From Candidatus Caenarcanum bioreactoricola (GTDB taxonomy: Bacteria; Cyanobacteriota; Vampirovibrionia; Caenarcaniphilales; Caenarcanaceae), in contig MOYB01000002.1 in the NCBI GenBank assembly GCA_001899385.1, positions 79,043 to 117,156 on the forward strand: a DNA stretch of 38,114 nt, in the 5' to 3' direction. The translations under genes were made by a program, and so were the position numbers. Of this stretch, positions 16,904-25,233 are shown piece after piece. Under the pieces are notes generated by a model, which did not search any database, was not told where the DNA came from, and was given only the letters and a program-made list of their open reading frames with translations. Within the stretch, counting starts at the first letter, position 1. Each line of letters starts with the position of its first letter.

Positions 16904-17548
16904 ATGTCTATAGTAGAATTAAATAGAGAATTTGGAAGATTAGGAATTTTTATTGATGGAAATAATTTATTTCATGCAGCTCGTTCAATAGGAATAGAAA
17001 TAGATTATGCAAAACTTTTAAGTATATTTTGTAAATATGGACCAATTGTTCGTTCTTTCTTTTATACCGGAGTTGATGAAAATGCTTCTAAACAACAAGG
17101 TTTTTTGCTTTGGATGAAACGGAATGGTTATAAAGTAGTACAAAAAGAATTAAAAACTTCTCCTGATGGAAGTAAAAGAGCAAATCTTGATGTTGAAATA
17201 ACAGTTGATATGCTTTCTTTATCTAAAGTTGTAGATACTATAGTTCTTGTCAGTGGTGATGAAGATTTTGCTTATGCATTAAATTATCTTGCAAAAGAAG
17301 GTAAACAAGTTATGTTAACTGGTTTTAGAGTAAATACCTCTCCAATATTAATGGATGTTGCTGATTATTTCTTAGATCTTGAAGGTTATATAGATGAAAT
17401 AATAAAAGAAAATTCTTATCCAGGAGATATGGTAAATCAAACAAATTTATATGTTCAACAAAATCAGATTAAACCTAGTACTCTTGCTTCAAGAATGGCT
17501 TCTTCAAATCAAAAAATAACTAATGACAAAGGAATTTTAGATAATTAG
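16904..17548 (+). CDS. NYN-domain protein (LabA/DUF88-like putative RNase)
   Basis: NYN domains are PIN-like nucleases that act on RNA. The metal-binding acidic residues are visible: Asp18 in FIDGNN, Asp96 in NLDVEI and Asp119/Asp121 in VSGDEDF. The fold covers residues 10-165; the last ~50 residues are polar and probably flexible, without the extra OST-HTH/LOTUS domain some relatives carry. LabA relatives affect circadian output in cyanobacteria, which says nothing certain about this one. GGTGA 6 nt before the ATG supports the start. The TAG stop overlaps the GTG start of the next gene by one base. Confidence 0.85.
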   Translation: MSIVELNREFGRLGIFIDGNNLFHAARSIGIEIDYAKLLSIFCKYGPIVRSFFYTGVDENASKQQGFLLWMKRNGYKVVQKELKTSPDGSKRANLDVEITVDMLSLSKVVDTIVLVSGDEDFAYALNYLAKEGKQVMLTGFRVNTSPILMDVADYFLDLEGYIDEIIKENSYPGDMVNQTNLYVQQNQIKPSTLASRMASSNQKITNDKGILDN

Positions 17549-18060
17549 TGAATAATTCAGCAAAAAATATTTATAAAGAAGAAAAACGTAAAAAAATAAA
17601 ACAAGAACTTGATATAAAAAGATTACCTTGTGCAGTTGGTATTTCAGAATCAAAATTCTTTGAAAATGTAGGAGGCATAATAAGAACAATTAATGCTTTT
17701 TTATTACAAGAAATAGTACTTGATGAAAAAGTTTATAATAAATATGCTTGTGCAGGTGCTGATAAATGGGAAAATATAATTATTCAAAAAGACATAATTT
17801 CATATTTTAAAAAAAACAACTATACATTAATCGCTTTAGAACAACATGAAAAAAGTATTCCGCTTTGGGACTTTAAATTTCCTTTAAAATCTGCTATTAT
17901 AATGGGACATGAAGTGCAAGGCATGACTGACGAAATGCTTAATCAGTGTGATTTTACAATAGAAATTCCTCAATATGGACTTGTTGAAAGTCTTAATGTT
18001 TCTACTGCTACAAGTATTGCTCTTTATGAATATTCCAGACAACATCGAGCTTGTTTATGA
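17548..18060 (+). CDS. SpoU/TrmH-family RNA 2'-O-methyltransferase
   Basis: This SPOUT-fold enzyme methylates ribose 2'-OH in tRNA or rRNA with SAM. The three family motifs are present: NVGGIIRT (motif 1), IIMGHEVQGM (motif 2) and IPQYGLVESLNVSTATSIAL (motif 3). At 170 residues it is a bare catalytic domain with a short basic N-terminus and no L30e-like substrate domain, closest in size to TrmL- or TrmH-type tRNA enzymes. The start is GTG. The stop overlaps the following ATG (ATGA at 18057-18060). Confidence 0.85.
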   Translation: MNNSAKNIYKEEKRKKIKQELDIKRLPCAVGISESKFFENVGGIIRTINAFLLQEIVLDEKVYNKYACAGADKWENIIIQKDIISYFKKNNYTLIALEQHEKSIPLWDFKFPLKSAIIMGHEVQGMTDEMLNQCDFTIEIPQYGLVESLNVSTATSIALYEYSRQHRACL

Positions 18061-18851
18061 AAATTTTTTCTGACTATCACAATCACCCATTAGGACATGA
18101 TCCTCGAAGAGTTTATAGCTATGAACTTCTTAATTCATGGTATGAAAGTGCTTTAAAAAAAGAGATTTCTGATATAGTTTTCACAGATCATGATAGATAC
18201 CATGAAGGTGTAAAAATAGATGTATTTAAAAAATTCAAAGAAGAAAAAAGTAATTCTCCTATAAAATTAAAACTTGGAATAGAATTAGACAACGATCCAG
18301 AAACTTCTTCACAAGGCAGAAAATGGGTTGAGAAAAACTATGATGAATTTGATTTTATTTTAGGCTCAGTTCATTTTATAAATCATTGGGCTTTTGATCA
18401 TGCTTATTATAGAGAAGAATATAAAAAATGGAATATCGAGGAACTTTATAAGACATATTATTTAGAAGTTCAAAAAACAATAAAATTAGGATTAATTGAT
18501 GGATTAGGGCATTTTGATTTAATAAAAATTTTTAATTATAAATTAGAAGAAAAATCTTTTGAAACTATAAATAATTTAATAAAAGAAACTTTAGAACTTG
18601 CTAAAAAAGCAAATTTAAGTATTGAAATAAGTACTGCTGGATTAAGAAAACCAGTAAATGAAATTTATCCATCTAAAAATATTTTAAAATTTGCAAAAGA
18701 AATGGGAATAGATTTTACACTTTCGTCAGATGCACATGCACCAGATCAAATTGCAGAAAATTATACTGAATTAAAAAAATTGCTTCAAGAACTTGAAATA
18801 ACAAAAATTGTACTTTTTGAAAATCATAAAAAAATCTATATTGATCTTTAA
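18057..18851 (+). CDS. PHP-domain phosphatase, histidinol-phosphatase type
   Basis: The PHP fold holds a metal cluster for phosphoester hydrolysis. Motifs in order are SDYHNHP (residues 5-11), FTDHDRY, LGIELDND, LGSVHF, GLGHFDLIK and LSSDAHAP, matching HisK/HisJ-type histidinol-phosphatase (EC 3.1.3.15). At 264 residues the length fits. A TTG six bases upstream is possible, but the ATG at 18057 gives the ATGA overlap with the methyltransferase stop and starts right at the first motif. No other his genes are in the window. The 3' end overlaps the convergent lpxI by 4 nt. Confidence 0.8.
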   Translation: MKIFSDYHNHPLGHDPRRVYSYELLNSWYESALKKEISDIVFTDHDRYHEGVKIDVFKKFKEEKSNSPIKLKLGIELDNDPETSSQGRKWVEKNYDEFDFILGSVHFINHWAFDHAYYREEYKKWNIEELYKTYYLEVQKTIKLGLIDGLGHFDLIKIFNYKLEEKSFETINNLIKETLELAKKANLSIEISTAGLRKPVNEIYPSKNILKFAKEMGIDFTLSSDAHAPDQIAENYTELKKLLQELEITKIVLFENHKKIYIDL

Positions 18852-19651
18852 AAAGCTAAAAAACAAATATTATGTTTATCTGCTAATTCTATTGTTTTTT
18901 GCATATCAACTACAAAGGTTTCTTTTGCTTTGATTGCTAGAAGTGAGCCTTTATATTTTATAATAGTTTCCATAGTTTTTGGACCTACTGTAGGCAAATC
19001 GAAAAATTCAGATTGTTTTTTCCAAGGAAGTTTTACTATTACTGCATTTTTACGTGCCATTTTACATCCTCTCTTTATTGTTTCGTCAGTGCCTTCTGCT
19101 GCTTCAAAAGCCATTACCGAGGAGTTTTTTACTACAACGCATTGACTAACTTCAAGTGCTGCTGCTTTTTCTGCCATTTCAATACCATAGTTTAAATCTA
19201 TTTGTTCTTGTTCAGTAGCTTGTCTTTTACTAAAAACAGCTTTTTCTACAAATAAATCTTTTAAAAAATATGATTGGGGGATTAAATTCAAATTATTATC
19301 TTTCATTATATTTTGAAGAGTATTATGAAAGCTATTATCCTCAAAATTAAATAATTGTTTAAGATAATTTTTAGCCATTTCATCAAGAAAAGGAATTTTA
19401 GAAATTGCTTCAAGTTTTTTTACTTTACCTATAACTAAAATATCTTTTATTTCATTTTCATGAAAAAAATTTAAAGATTCTTTAAGTTTTGCTGGATTTT
19501 TTATAACTGCATTTGTATACTTCCCTTCTAAATCTATAAAAGATTTTAAATTTATTGCAAGAATATATACTTGATACCCTTGTTTAAGAGCATTTTGCGC
19601 AACAAGTCTTGGTAATGCACCTTCACCTGCTACTAATCCTATTTTATTCAT
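18848..19651 (-). CDS. lpxI: UDP-2,3-diacylglucosamine pyrophosphatase LpxI
   Basis: LpxI hydrolyses UDP-2,3-diacylglucosamine to lipid X in lipid A synthesis, replacing LpxH in many lineages. The N-terminus NKIGLVAGEGALPRLVAQNA is diagnostic, and the C-terminal domain contains CVVVKNSSVMAFEAAEGTDE and FDLPTVGPKTMETI. At 267 residues the length is normal. GGAG 7 nt before the ATG is a good ribosome-binding site. A small membrane protein gene ends 18 nt upstream and is probably cotranscribed. Confidence 0.93.
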   Translation of the reverse strand: MNKIGLVAGEGALPRLVAQNALKQGYQVYILAINLKSFIDLEGKYTNAVIKNPAKLKESLNFFHENEIKDILVIGKVKKLEAISKIPFLDEMAKNYLKQLFNFEDNSFHNTLQNIMKDNNLNLIPQSYFLKDLFVEKAVFSKRQATEQEQIDLNYGIEMAEKAAALEVSQCVVVKNSSVMAFEAAEGTDETIKRGCKMARKNAVIVKLPWKKQSEFFDLPTVGPKTMETIIKYKGSLLAIKAKETFVVDMQKTIELADKHNICFLAF

Positions 19652-19669
19652 AAAGTCTCCTAAATCATA

Positions 19670-19873
19670 TTATCTTTGAATATCTAGAGATTCAATTTTT
19701 AAAATTAATTGTCTATTTTGTTCTGCAAGTAAATGTTCTGATCTTTTTAAATTAATAATTTGGAATACACTTTTTACTATATTAACACTATTAAAACAAA
19801 AGCTTCTCCATCCTTGAAAAGCTAAAAGTAATGTGAAAGTTAAAATTGAAACAGATTTGATAATTTGCCACAT
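19670..19873 (-). CDS. small membrane protein with C-terminal coiled coil
   Basis: This 67-residue protein has one hydrophobic segment (about residues 4-20, VSILTFTLLLAF) and then a polar helical tail with RSEHLLAEQNRQLILKIESL, a short coiled-coil pattern. The layout recalls FtsB/DivIC-like division proteins, but the helix comes without their other landmarks, so I do not assign it. It ends 18 nt before lpxI. Codon use matches the neighbours. Confidence 0.5.
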   Translation of the reverse strand: MWQIIKSVSILTFTLLLAFQGWRSFCFNSVNIVKSVFQIINLKRSEHLLAEQNRQLILKIESLDIQR

Positions 19874-19911
19874 AAATATAAAGATTTAAAATTAAAAAAA
19901 AAGTTTCAAAA

Positions 19912-20382
19912 TTAACTAGAAAGTTCTTGTACTGTTGTTTGTTCTGCCTCCAATGTTTGCTTATATAATTCTTCTATCATACTTCCCGTACCTTTATTCA
20001 TAGATATAGTATATTCATTTGACAGCTGTCTATACTTATAATCTTCGGAAATTTCATCTAAATCATGTAAAGCTTTTCCATAGACTTTATTGCCCAAAAA
20101 TTCCCCTATACCTCTTCCAACACCGCTAAAAATAGATCCCATAGTTGCAGCACCAGAGGATCCACAAACTAAAGTACCTATAGCTAAGCCTGCAGATCTT
20201 AAAAGACTTTCAAAAGTCCATCCTATACGATTTCTTTTCATTGTATAGTCATAAGTTCTATCTTGTGCCTCAATTAATATTTTGTCATTTTGACGAATTA
20301 TATTAGTTAAGTTCTTGGTAGAAGTTTTATTTGCAATATTATTATCCCAAAGTAATTTAGGATATAAATCTATATCTAACAT
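19912..20382 (-). CDS. hypothetical protein with glycine-rich hydrophobic core
   Basis: I do not recognise this 156-residue protein. The first ~55 residues are polar (with IIRQNDKILIEAQDRTYDYT). The centre (about 58-100) is a small-residue segment with GxxxG spacings (AGLAIGTLVCGSSG, then FSGVGRGIGEFLG), resembling glycine-zipper membrane segments. The C-terminus is charged and helical. There is no signal peptide. It is followed by the 67-residue gene and lpxI on the same strand, with 38 nt between. Confidence 0.6.
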   Translation of the reverse strand: MLDIDLYPKLLWDNNIANKTSTKNLTNIIRQNDKILIEAQDRTYDYTMKRNRIGWTFESLLRSAGLAIGTLVCGSSGAATMGSIFSGVGRGIGEFLGNKVYGKALHDLDEISEDYKYRQLSNEYTISMNKGTGSMIEELYKQTLEAEQTTVQELSS

Positions 20383-20476
20383 AATTTAAATAACTCTTTT
20401 AATTTAATTTTTCCCTATTATTAAATGAATTTATTTAGATTAAAAGGTCTATTATTTAATTTATGAAATTTATAGA

Positions 20477-20709
20477 AGCCCCCTAGAACAAACTCAGAAT
20501 CCCTCACCCCTCCTTCGCTTCGCTCAGGCGTCCCCTCTCCTAAAGAGAGAGGGGATTTTATGCATATATCCCGACTTAAGAATAGCGCATTATTAGCGGG
20601 GCTTGGGGTGCAACCCCATTATAAAGACTTTTATCCTTTGGCTCCCTCTCTTTTAGGAGAGGGCAGGGGGTGAGGGATTTTTAAAGAATTATTTTTTAAA
20701 TAGGGGGCT
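20477..20709. repeat. composite palindromic GC-rich repeat (MITE-like)
   Basis: This element dominates the 338-nt gap between the aldolase and the 156-residue gene. Ends: AGCCCCCTA (20477-20485) against TAGGGGGCT (20701-20709). Inside is a perfect 13-bp inverted pair, AATCCCTCACCCC (20498-20510) against 20667-20679. Two inverted hairpin modules follow (20531-20555, stem 9, and 20644-20663, stem 7), each containing CTCTCCTAAA or its complement. They flank a core (20596-20630) shared with the element at 37302-37337. No open reading frame lies inside. It sits at the 3' side of the aldolase gene. Confidence 0.8.
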
Positions 20710-20720
20710 CAAAATGAAGC

Positions 20721-21743
20721 TTATATTATACTTTGTCCACTTGATTTTAAATCATCACAAGCAAGTTTAACTCTTTCTTTCATTGAATTTTCTGCAAGCT
20801 TACCATAAGAACGCGGATCATAAAGTTTTTTGTTTCCAACTTCGCCTTCTATTTTGAGAACTCCATTATAATTTATAAACATATGATCTACTATTGGTCT
20901 AGTATAAGCATATTGCATATCAGTGTCTATATTCATTTTTATGACACCATAATTTAAAGTTTCATGAATTTCTTCTAAACTTGATCCAGAGCCACCATGA
21001 AATACAAGATAAGCAGTTTCTCCTTTGAATTTATCTGAAATTGCTTTTTGTCCATCTCTTAATATTGTTGGTTTTAAATGAACTCCACCAGGTTTATAAA
21101 CACCATGTACATTTCCAAAAGAAGCTGCAAAAAGATAATCTTTAGAAATATCTCTAAGACTTTCATGTACATAAAGCATATCTTCAGCGGTTGTATAAAG
21201 TTTGTCTTTTGATACACCTGAAGTATCATGACCATCTTCTTCTCCGCCAGTTACACCTGCTTCCATTTCAAGAATTATTTCAAGATCTTTCATTTCAAGA
21301 AGAAGTTCTTTTGCGATTTTTACGTTTTCTTTAAGAGAGAGTTCAGAACCATCAAACATATGTGAATTAAAAAGATTCCCAAGTCCTTTTTCACGACGAC
21401 GAGCAGTTTCTACAATAAGAGGTTTTACAAATTTTTCAAGCTTTGAAGGTTGACAATGATCTGTATGTAAAGCAACACAAATATTAAAACTATCAGCTAA
21501 TCTATGCACATATTCTGCAATAGCAATAGCACCTAAGGACATTGATTTAAGAGTTGTACCAGAAGCATATTCTCCACCACCAGTACTAATTTGAATAATA
21601 CCATCAGATTTTTTTTCTGCTAAGCCAGCTAAAACAGCTCTTGCACTTTCCATACCAGTTACATTTATTGCAGGAAAAGCAAATTTATTATTCTTCGCTT
21701 TCTCAAGCATTTTTTTGTACATTTGGGGTGTTGCTACGGGCAT
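20721..21743 (-). CDS. fba: class II fructose-bisphosphate aldolase
   Basis: This enzyme cleaves fructose 1,6-bisphosphate to DHAP and glyceraldehyde 3-phosphate using zinc. Zinc-site sequences are visible in VALHTDHCQP (about 90-99), LEMEAGVTGGEEDG and SFGNVHGVYKPGG. The phosphate-binding VFHGGSGSS follows. At 340 residues and with this motif spacing it belongs to the longer class IIA-like group also found in actinobacteria. GAAAGGA lies 6 nt before the ATG. It is downstream of dnaG (54-nt gap) and may be cotranscribed with it. Confidence 0.95.
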   Translation of the reverse strand: MPVATPQMYKKMLEKAKNNKFAFPAINVTGMESARAVLAGLAEKKSDGIIQISTGGGEYASGTTLKSMSLGAIAIAEYVHRLADSFNICVALHTDHCQPSKLEKFVKPLIVETARRREKGLGNLFNSHMFDGSELSLKENVKIAKELLLEMKDLEIILEMEAGVTGGEEDGHDTSGVSKDKLYTTAEDMLYVHESLRDISKDYLFAASFGNVHGVYKPGGVHLKPTILRDGQKAISDKFKGETAYLVFHGGSGSSLEEIHETLNYGVIKMNIDTDMQYAYTRPIVDHMFINYNGVLKIEGEVGNKKLYDPRSYGKLAENSMKERVKLACDDLKSSGQSII

Positions 21744-21797
21744 CTTTAATCCTTTCTAATAAAATTAATAAATAAGAAAAATATTACTACAATTTAA

Positions 21798-23504
21798 TTA
21801 AAAAAATGATTTTATTTTTCTTAAACTTTTAAAAGCCTTTTTTGTTTCTAAGAGATCTTCAATTTTAATATCAGCATCTTGAAAACTATTTAATATTTCT
21901 GAAAATTCATCTTCATATTTTAAAATATTCATTCGCTCTTCTTTAGAAGCTTTCAAGAGTTTATTTTTTAAATGACTTAAGTAAGAATCATTAAATTCAG
22001 TATTTTTAATTGTTTCAATTATTTTTTGTTCTTCTTCATTTTCTACATCTAAAAAAAGTAAAGATAAAAGAAATTTTTCTATTGAATCTGGACTTTTAAT
22101 AGGAATTTTTGCTTTAATTCTTTTACTTTTAAAAATAAAATCTTTATTTAAAATTATATTTTTATTTAATATTGTATTTTGTGTATTATCGATATAAGCT
22201 TTAATTTTTTCTAATACACTAGTTTTTGTAAAATTAAATTTCCTCGCACATACTTCAGCAAGAACTTCACGATAAAGTGAATCTTTTATTGTTGCGATCA
22301 ATTCAGTTATTTTTTCAAGTTTTTGTATTCTAAGATTATTATCAGTAATTAAATCTAATTCTTTAGCTTCTTTATTTATTAAAAATTCAAATGCACAAGG
22401 AGTTTTTTCAATTTTTTCTTTAAGCTTTTCAATACCTTTTTTGATTATATATTCATCAATATCTTTTATATTTTCTTCATCTAGATCTAATGCTTTTAAT
22501 TCTGGTCTTTGCGAAATTTTTAAATTTTGGAAAATCCTTAAAGATCTTTCAAAAGCTTTCATTCCGGCATTGTCATTATCAAAACATAAAATAATATTTC
22601 TTTTAAGATTTGTTGAATATAATAAATTAGCCTGCGTTTCTGTTAAAGCAGTACCTAAAGTTGCTACAGCATAATTTATTCCAGATTGATGCGCCTGTAT
22701 TACATCAAAATAACCTTCTAACAATAAAACTTTTTGTTCATTTCTAGCATTAATTCTAGCTATATCTATAGCAAAAAGATTTTCTCCTTTTTTATATATA
22801 GGACTTTCTGCTGAATTGAGATATTTAGGCGTTACATCATCTTGTAGAGTTCTACCACCAAAAGCAATGACTCTAGATTGCAAATCTTTAATCGGAATAA
22901 TTATTCTTTCTCTAAATCTATCTACAAGATTATTATTTCCATATAAATCTTCTATACACAAACCACTTTCTTTTATAAATTCTTCACTATAATTATTTTC
23001 TTTAAGATAATTAAATAAAGCTATTTTATTTGAAGGTGCATAGCCTAATTCAAAATCTTGAAGAGTTTTTTCTAATAAGCCTCTTTTATTTTTAAGATAA
23101 CTAAGAGCTGTTTCTCCAATTTTTTCATAAAGATTTTTTTTATAAAATTTAGAAGCACAATCATAAATTTCATAAAATTTTTTAAAAGCCTCAGTTTCTT
23201 CAGAAGAAGATTCTCGTATTTTTATATTATAAATAGAAGCTAATTCATAGACTGCATCTTTAAAAGATATTTTCTTATAATCCATTATAAATTTAAATGC
23301 ATCGCCATAAGCACCACAAGCAAAGCATTTAAAAATATTTTTTTGAGAATTTATATTAAGAGAAGGATTTTTATCTGCATGAAATGGACATACTGCTAAA
23401 TAACTATTTCCTTTCTTTACAACATTTATATATTTACCAATAATTGAAAGAATATCAAGCCTATTTTTTATTTCAATAACTGCTTGGTGAAAATTAAATT
23501 CCAT
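21798..23504 (-). CDS. dnaG: DNA primase
   Basis: DnaG lays RNA primers at the replication fork. The N-terminal CHC2 zinc finger has Cys39, His42, Cys60 and Cys63 (CPFHADKNPS, FKCFACG). The TOPRIM domain shows LLEGYFDVIQAHQSG and a downstream CFDNDNAG. The C-terminal ~150 residues, the helicase-binding region, are divergent and lysine-rich. At 568 residues it is normal to slightly short. The usual neighbour rpoD is not here; upstream on the same strand is the MerR-like gene (14-nt gap). Confidence 0.95.
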   Translation of the reverse strand: MEFNFHQAVIEIKNRLDILSIIGKYINVVKKGNSYLAVCPFHADKNPSLNINSQKNIFKCFACGAYGDAFKFIMDYKKISFKDAVYELASIYNIKIRESSSEETEAFKKFYEIYDCASKFYKKNLYEKIGETALSYLKNKRGLLEKTLQDFELGYAPSNKIALFNYLKENNYSEEFIKESGLCIEDLYGNNNLVDRFRERIIIPIKDLQSRVIAFGGRTLQDDVTPKYLNSAESPIYKKGENLFAIDIARINARNEQKVLLLEGYFDVIQAHQSGINYAVATLGTALTETQANLLYSTNLKRNIILCFDNDNAGMKAFERSLRIFQNLKISQRPELKALDLDEENIKDIDEYIIKKGIEKLKEKIEKTPCAFEFLINKEAKELDLITDNNLRIQKLEKITELIATIKDSLYREVLAEVCARKFNFTKTSVLEKIKAYIDNTQNTILNKNIILNKDFIFKSKRIKAKIPIKSPDSIEKFLLSLLFLDVENEEEQKIIETIKNTEFNDSYLSHLKNKLLKASKEERMNILKYEDEFSEILNSFQDADIKIEDLLETKKAFKSLRKIKSFF

Positions 23505-23518
23505 TTTTATTTTGAATA

Positions 23519-24265
23519 TTAATTATTTATTACTTCAGCTTTACTTATCCAATTATCTCTTATATAACGAAGTCCTGCTAAAAATATAAATCTATTATTT
23601 AATGCAAGCTTCATTTCTGCATGTTCTCTAAAAGAAATATTTTTCATTGAAATAAATTTTTGAAGTTTTGAAACTTTTCTTGATTGTATTGTAATTTCTT
23701 TATTTATATAATCTTTTGTAAGGTTTTCATCAAAATTATTTTCATCATCTTCTTTTTTACAAATAAGTTCTTCTAGATTTTTAGAAGTATTTTTAATTGT
23801 TTCAATATTTTCTTGTTTTGTTTCTTCTTGTTTTATATCTACTACTTCTTTTTTTACTTCAGCTTTTATAATTTCTTTTGGTTTTATATCTACTATTTCT
23901 TTCTTTGCTTCAGGTTTTATAATTTCTTTTAATTTTATATCTACTATTTCTTTCTTTACTTCAGGCTTTTCTAATAAATTTTCAATATTATTATTTTCAA
24001 TTATTTTATTTATAGTAGAACTATCCGGATTTTCTTGAGATCTTAATGCTTGAATTTGTTTTAATGTCCAGCCATTTGCTTTTAATTTTATTATTTCTTC
24101 TAAAAAATTCAAAGAAGTTTCTGGTAAAAGAATTTTACGATTTTTCTTTTCTACAGTTAAATTAAAGGAATTTAAATATTTTCTTATTGTAGTTTCCTGA
24201 ATAGACAGTTTTTCTGCAATTTCAGCAATTGTATAGAGCTTTTTTTCAATATTTTTTTTATTCAT
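23519..24265 (-). CDS. MerR-like helix-turn-helix protein with tandem 17-residue repeats
   Basis: The N-terminal ~70 residues form a MerR-type winged helix: YTIAEIAEKLSIQETTIRKY, then a LEEIIKLKANGWTLKQIQAL helix. A linker of three exact-length 17-residue repeats follows at residues 100-150 (KPEVKKEIVDIKLKEII and two variants). The C-terminal ~80 residues (RKVSKLQKFISMKNISFREH onward) are basic and helical. No ligand domain is recognisable. It is upstream of dnaG by 14 nt and divergent from secE, with a 129-nt AT-rich gap. DNA binding is inferred; the target is unknown. Confidence 0.65.
   Translation of the reverse strand: MNKKNIEKKLYTIAEIAEKLSIQETTIRKYLNSFNLTVEKKNRKILLPETSLNFLEEIIKLKANGWTLKQIQALRSQENPDSSTINKIIENNNIENLLEKPEVKKEIVDIKLKEIIKPEAKKEIVDIKPKEIIKAEVKKEVVDIKQEETKQENIETIKNTSKNLEELICKKEDDENNFDENLTKDYINKEITIQSRKVSKLQKFISMKNISFREHAEMKLALNNRFIFLAGLRYIRDNWISKAEVINN
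23816..23968 (-). repeat. three tandem 51-bp coding repeats
   Basis: Residues 100-116, 117-133 and 134-150 of the MerR-like protein align without gaps around the shared pattern KxExKKE[IV]VDIKxxE. The first two copies differ at only two residues. The repeat probably forms a charged extended linker. The close similarity at DNA level suggests recent expansion and possible length variation between strains. Confidence 0.85.
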
Positions 24266-24394
24266 ATATTTATATTTTAAACTTTTAACAAATTAAAACA
24301 TGTTTAGATTATTATTCTATCAAATCAATTAGTTTAATATCAAAAAAATAAAATTTATTGTAATATTAATTTTCAATAATTAACTTTCTGTCAA

Positions 24395-24607
24395 ATGTCT
24401 AAAAATAATAAATCACTAAAACTTTTTAATTTTTTCAAAGAATGTTATAAAGAAGCTAGATCAATAATTTGGCCTACACCAATGTACATTTGGCGCCAAT
24501 TTATAATTGTTATAGCAGTATCTTTTGTTTTAGTGTTAATATTGTATTTTGCTGATTTATTTTTTGCTAGATTCATAGTTGAATTAAAAACTCTTATTAC
24601 AAAATGA
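24395..24607 (+). CDS. secE: preprotein translocase subunit SecE
   Basis: SecE clamps SecY in the inner membrane translocon. The 70-residue protein has the amphipathic segment FNFFKECYKEARSIIWPTP with the family's WP motif, then one membrane helix (about 35-55). Its TGA stop overlaps the nusG start (ATGA at 24604-24607), the classical secE-nusG pairing. No Shine-Dalgarno sequence is seen before the ATG. Confidence 0.94.
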   Translation: MSKNNKSLKLFNFFKECYKEARSIIWPTPMYIWRQFIIVIAVSFVLVLILYFADLFFARFIVELKTLITK

Positions 24608-25230
24608 ATAATATAGAAAATCCTAATTTAGATGATAGTAGTAATGATTCAAAGAAAAGTTACTCTAATATAAATAAAACTCAAGTTGATGAAAGAGGAG
24701 CAGCTTGGTATGTTGTATATACCATGGGATATGAAGATAAAGTAAAACAACAAATTCTTAAACGTGCTGAAACCATGGACGTAAAGGATAAAATTATTGA
24801 AGTCTTTATTCCTAAGAAAACTGTTGCAAAAGTTAAATCTGGAAAGAGAACAGAAAAAGATGTACCTCATTATCAAAGATATCTTTTTGTAAATATGGTA
24901 TTAGATAATGAAACTTTTAGAACTGTAAGAAATACACCTGGAGTTTTAAGCATAATAGAAAAACCTCTTTCTCAAATAGAAGTTGCAAGACTCTTTGGAA
25001 GAAAACGTAAAAAATTCGGAGATCTTAATGAAGAAGAAATTTCTGAATTCTCTGTTAATTTTAAAAAAGGAGATCAAGTTAAAATTGAAGGTGGTGCTTT
25101 TGATGGATTTATAGGTACTGCTGAGTTTATAGATATTGAACATGGCAAAGTAACAGTTATGATAAGCGTATTTGGACGTCTAACCCCTGTAGATCTCACA
25201 ATAGATCAAGTTAGACCTATAGACGAATAA
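24604..25230 (+). CDS. nusG: transcription termination/antitermination protein NusG
   Basis: NusG binds RNA polymerase and links it to Rho or the ribosome. The NGN domain spans about residues 33-140 (AAWYVVYTMGYEDKVKQQIL, then HYQRYLFVNMVL and RNTPGVLSII). The KOW domain follows with FKKGDQVKIEGGAFDGFIGT. The 208-residue length includes a polar N-terminal extension of ~30 residues. In most bacteria rplK-rplA-rplJ-rplL follow; here plsY follows through TAAATTATG. Confidence 0.96.
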   Translation: MNNIENPNLDDSSNDSKKSYSNINKTQVDERGAAWYVVYTMGYEDKVKQQILKRAETMDVKDKIIEVFIPKKTVAKVKSGKRTEKDVPHYQRYLFVNMVLDNETFRTVRNTPGVLSIIEKPLSQIEVARLFGRKRKKFGDLNEEEISEFSVNFKKGDQVKIEGGAFDGFIGTAEFIDIEHGKVTVMISVFGRLTPVDLTIDQVRPIDE

Positions 25231-25233
25231 ATT

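Noticed and set aside
18051..18056. TTG start for the PHP phosphatase six bases upstream
   Set aside because: The ATG at 18057 makes the ATGA overlap seen at other junctions here and begins right at the conserved N-terminus.
20477..20709. CRISPR array or small RNA gene
   Set aside because: The repeats are inverted, not direct with regular spacers, and the core recurs in a MITE-like element; no cas genes are in the window.
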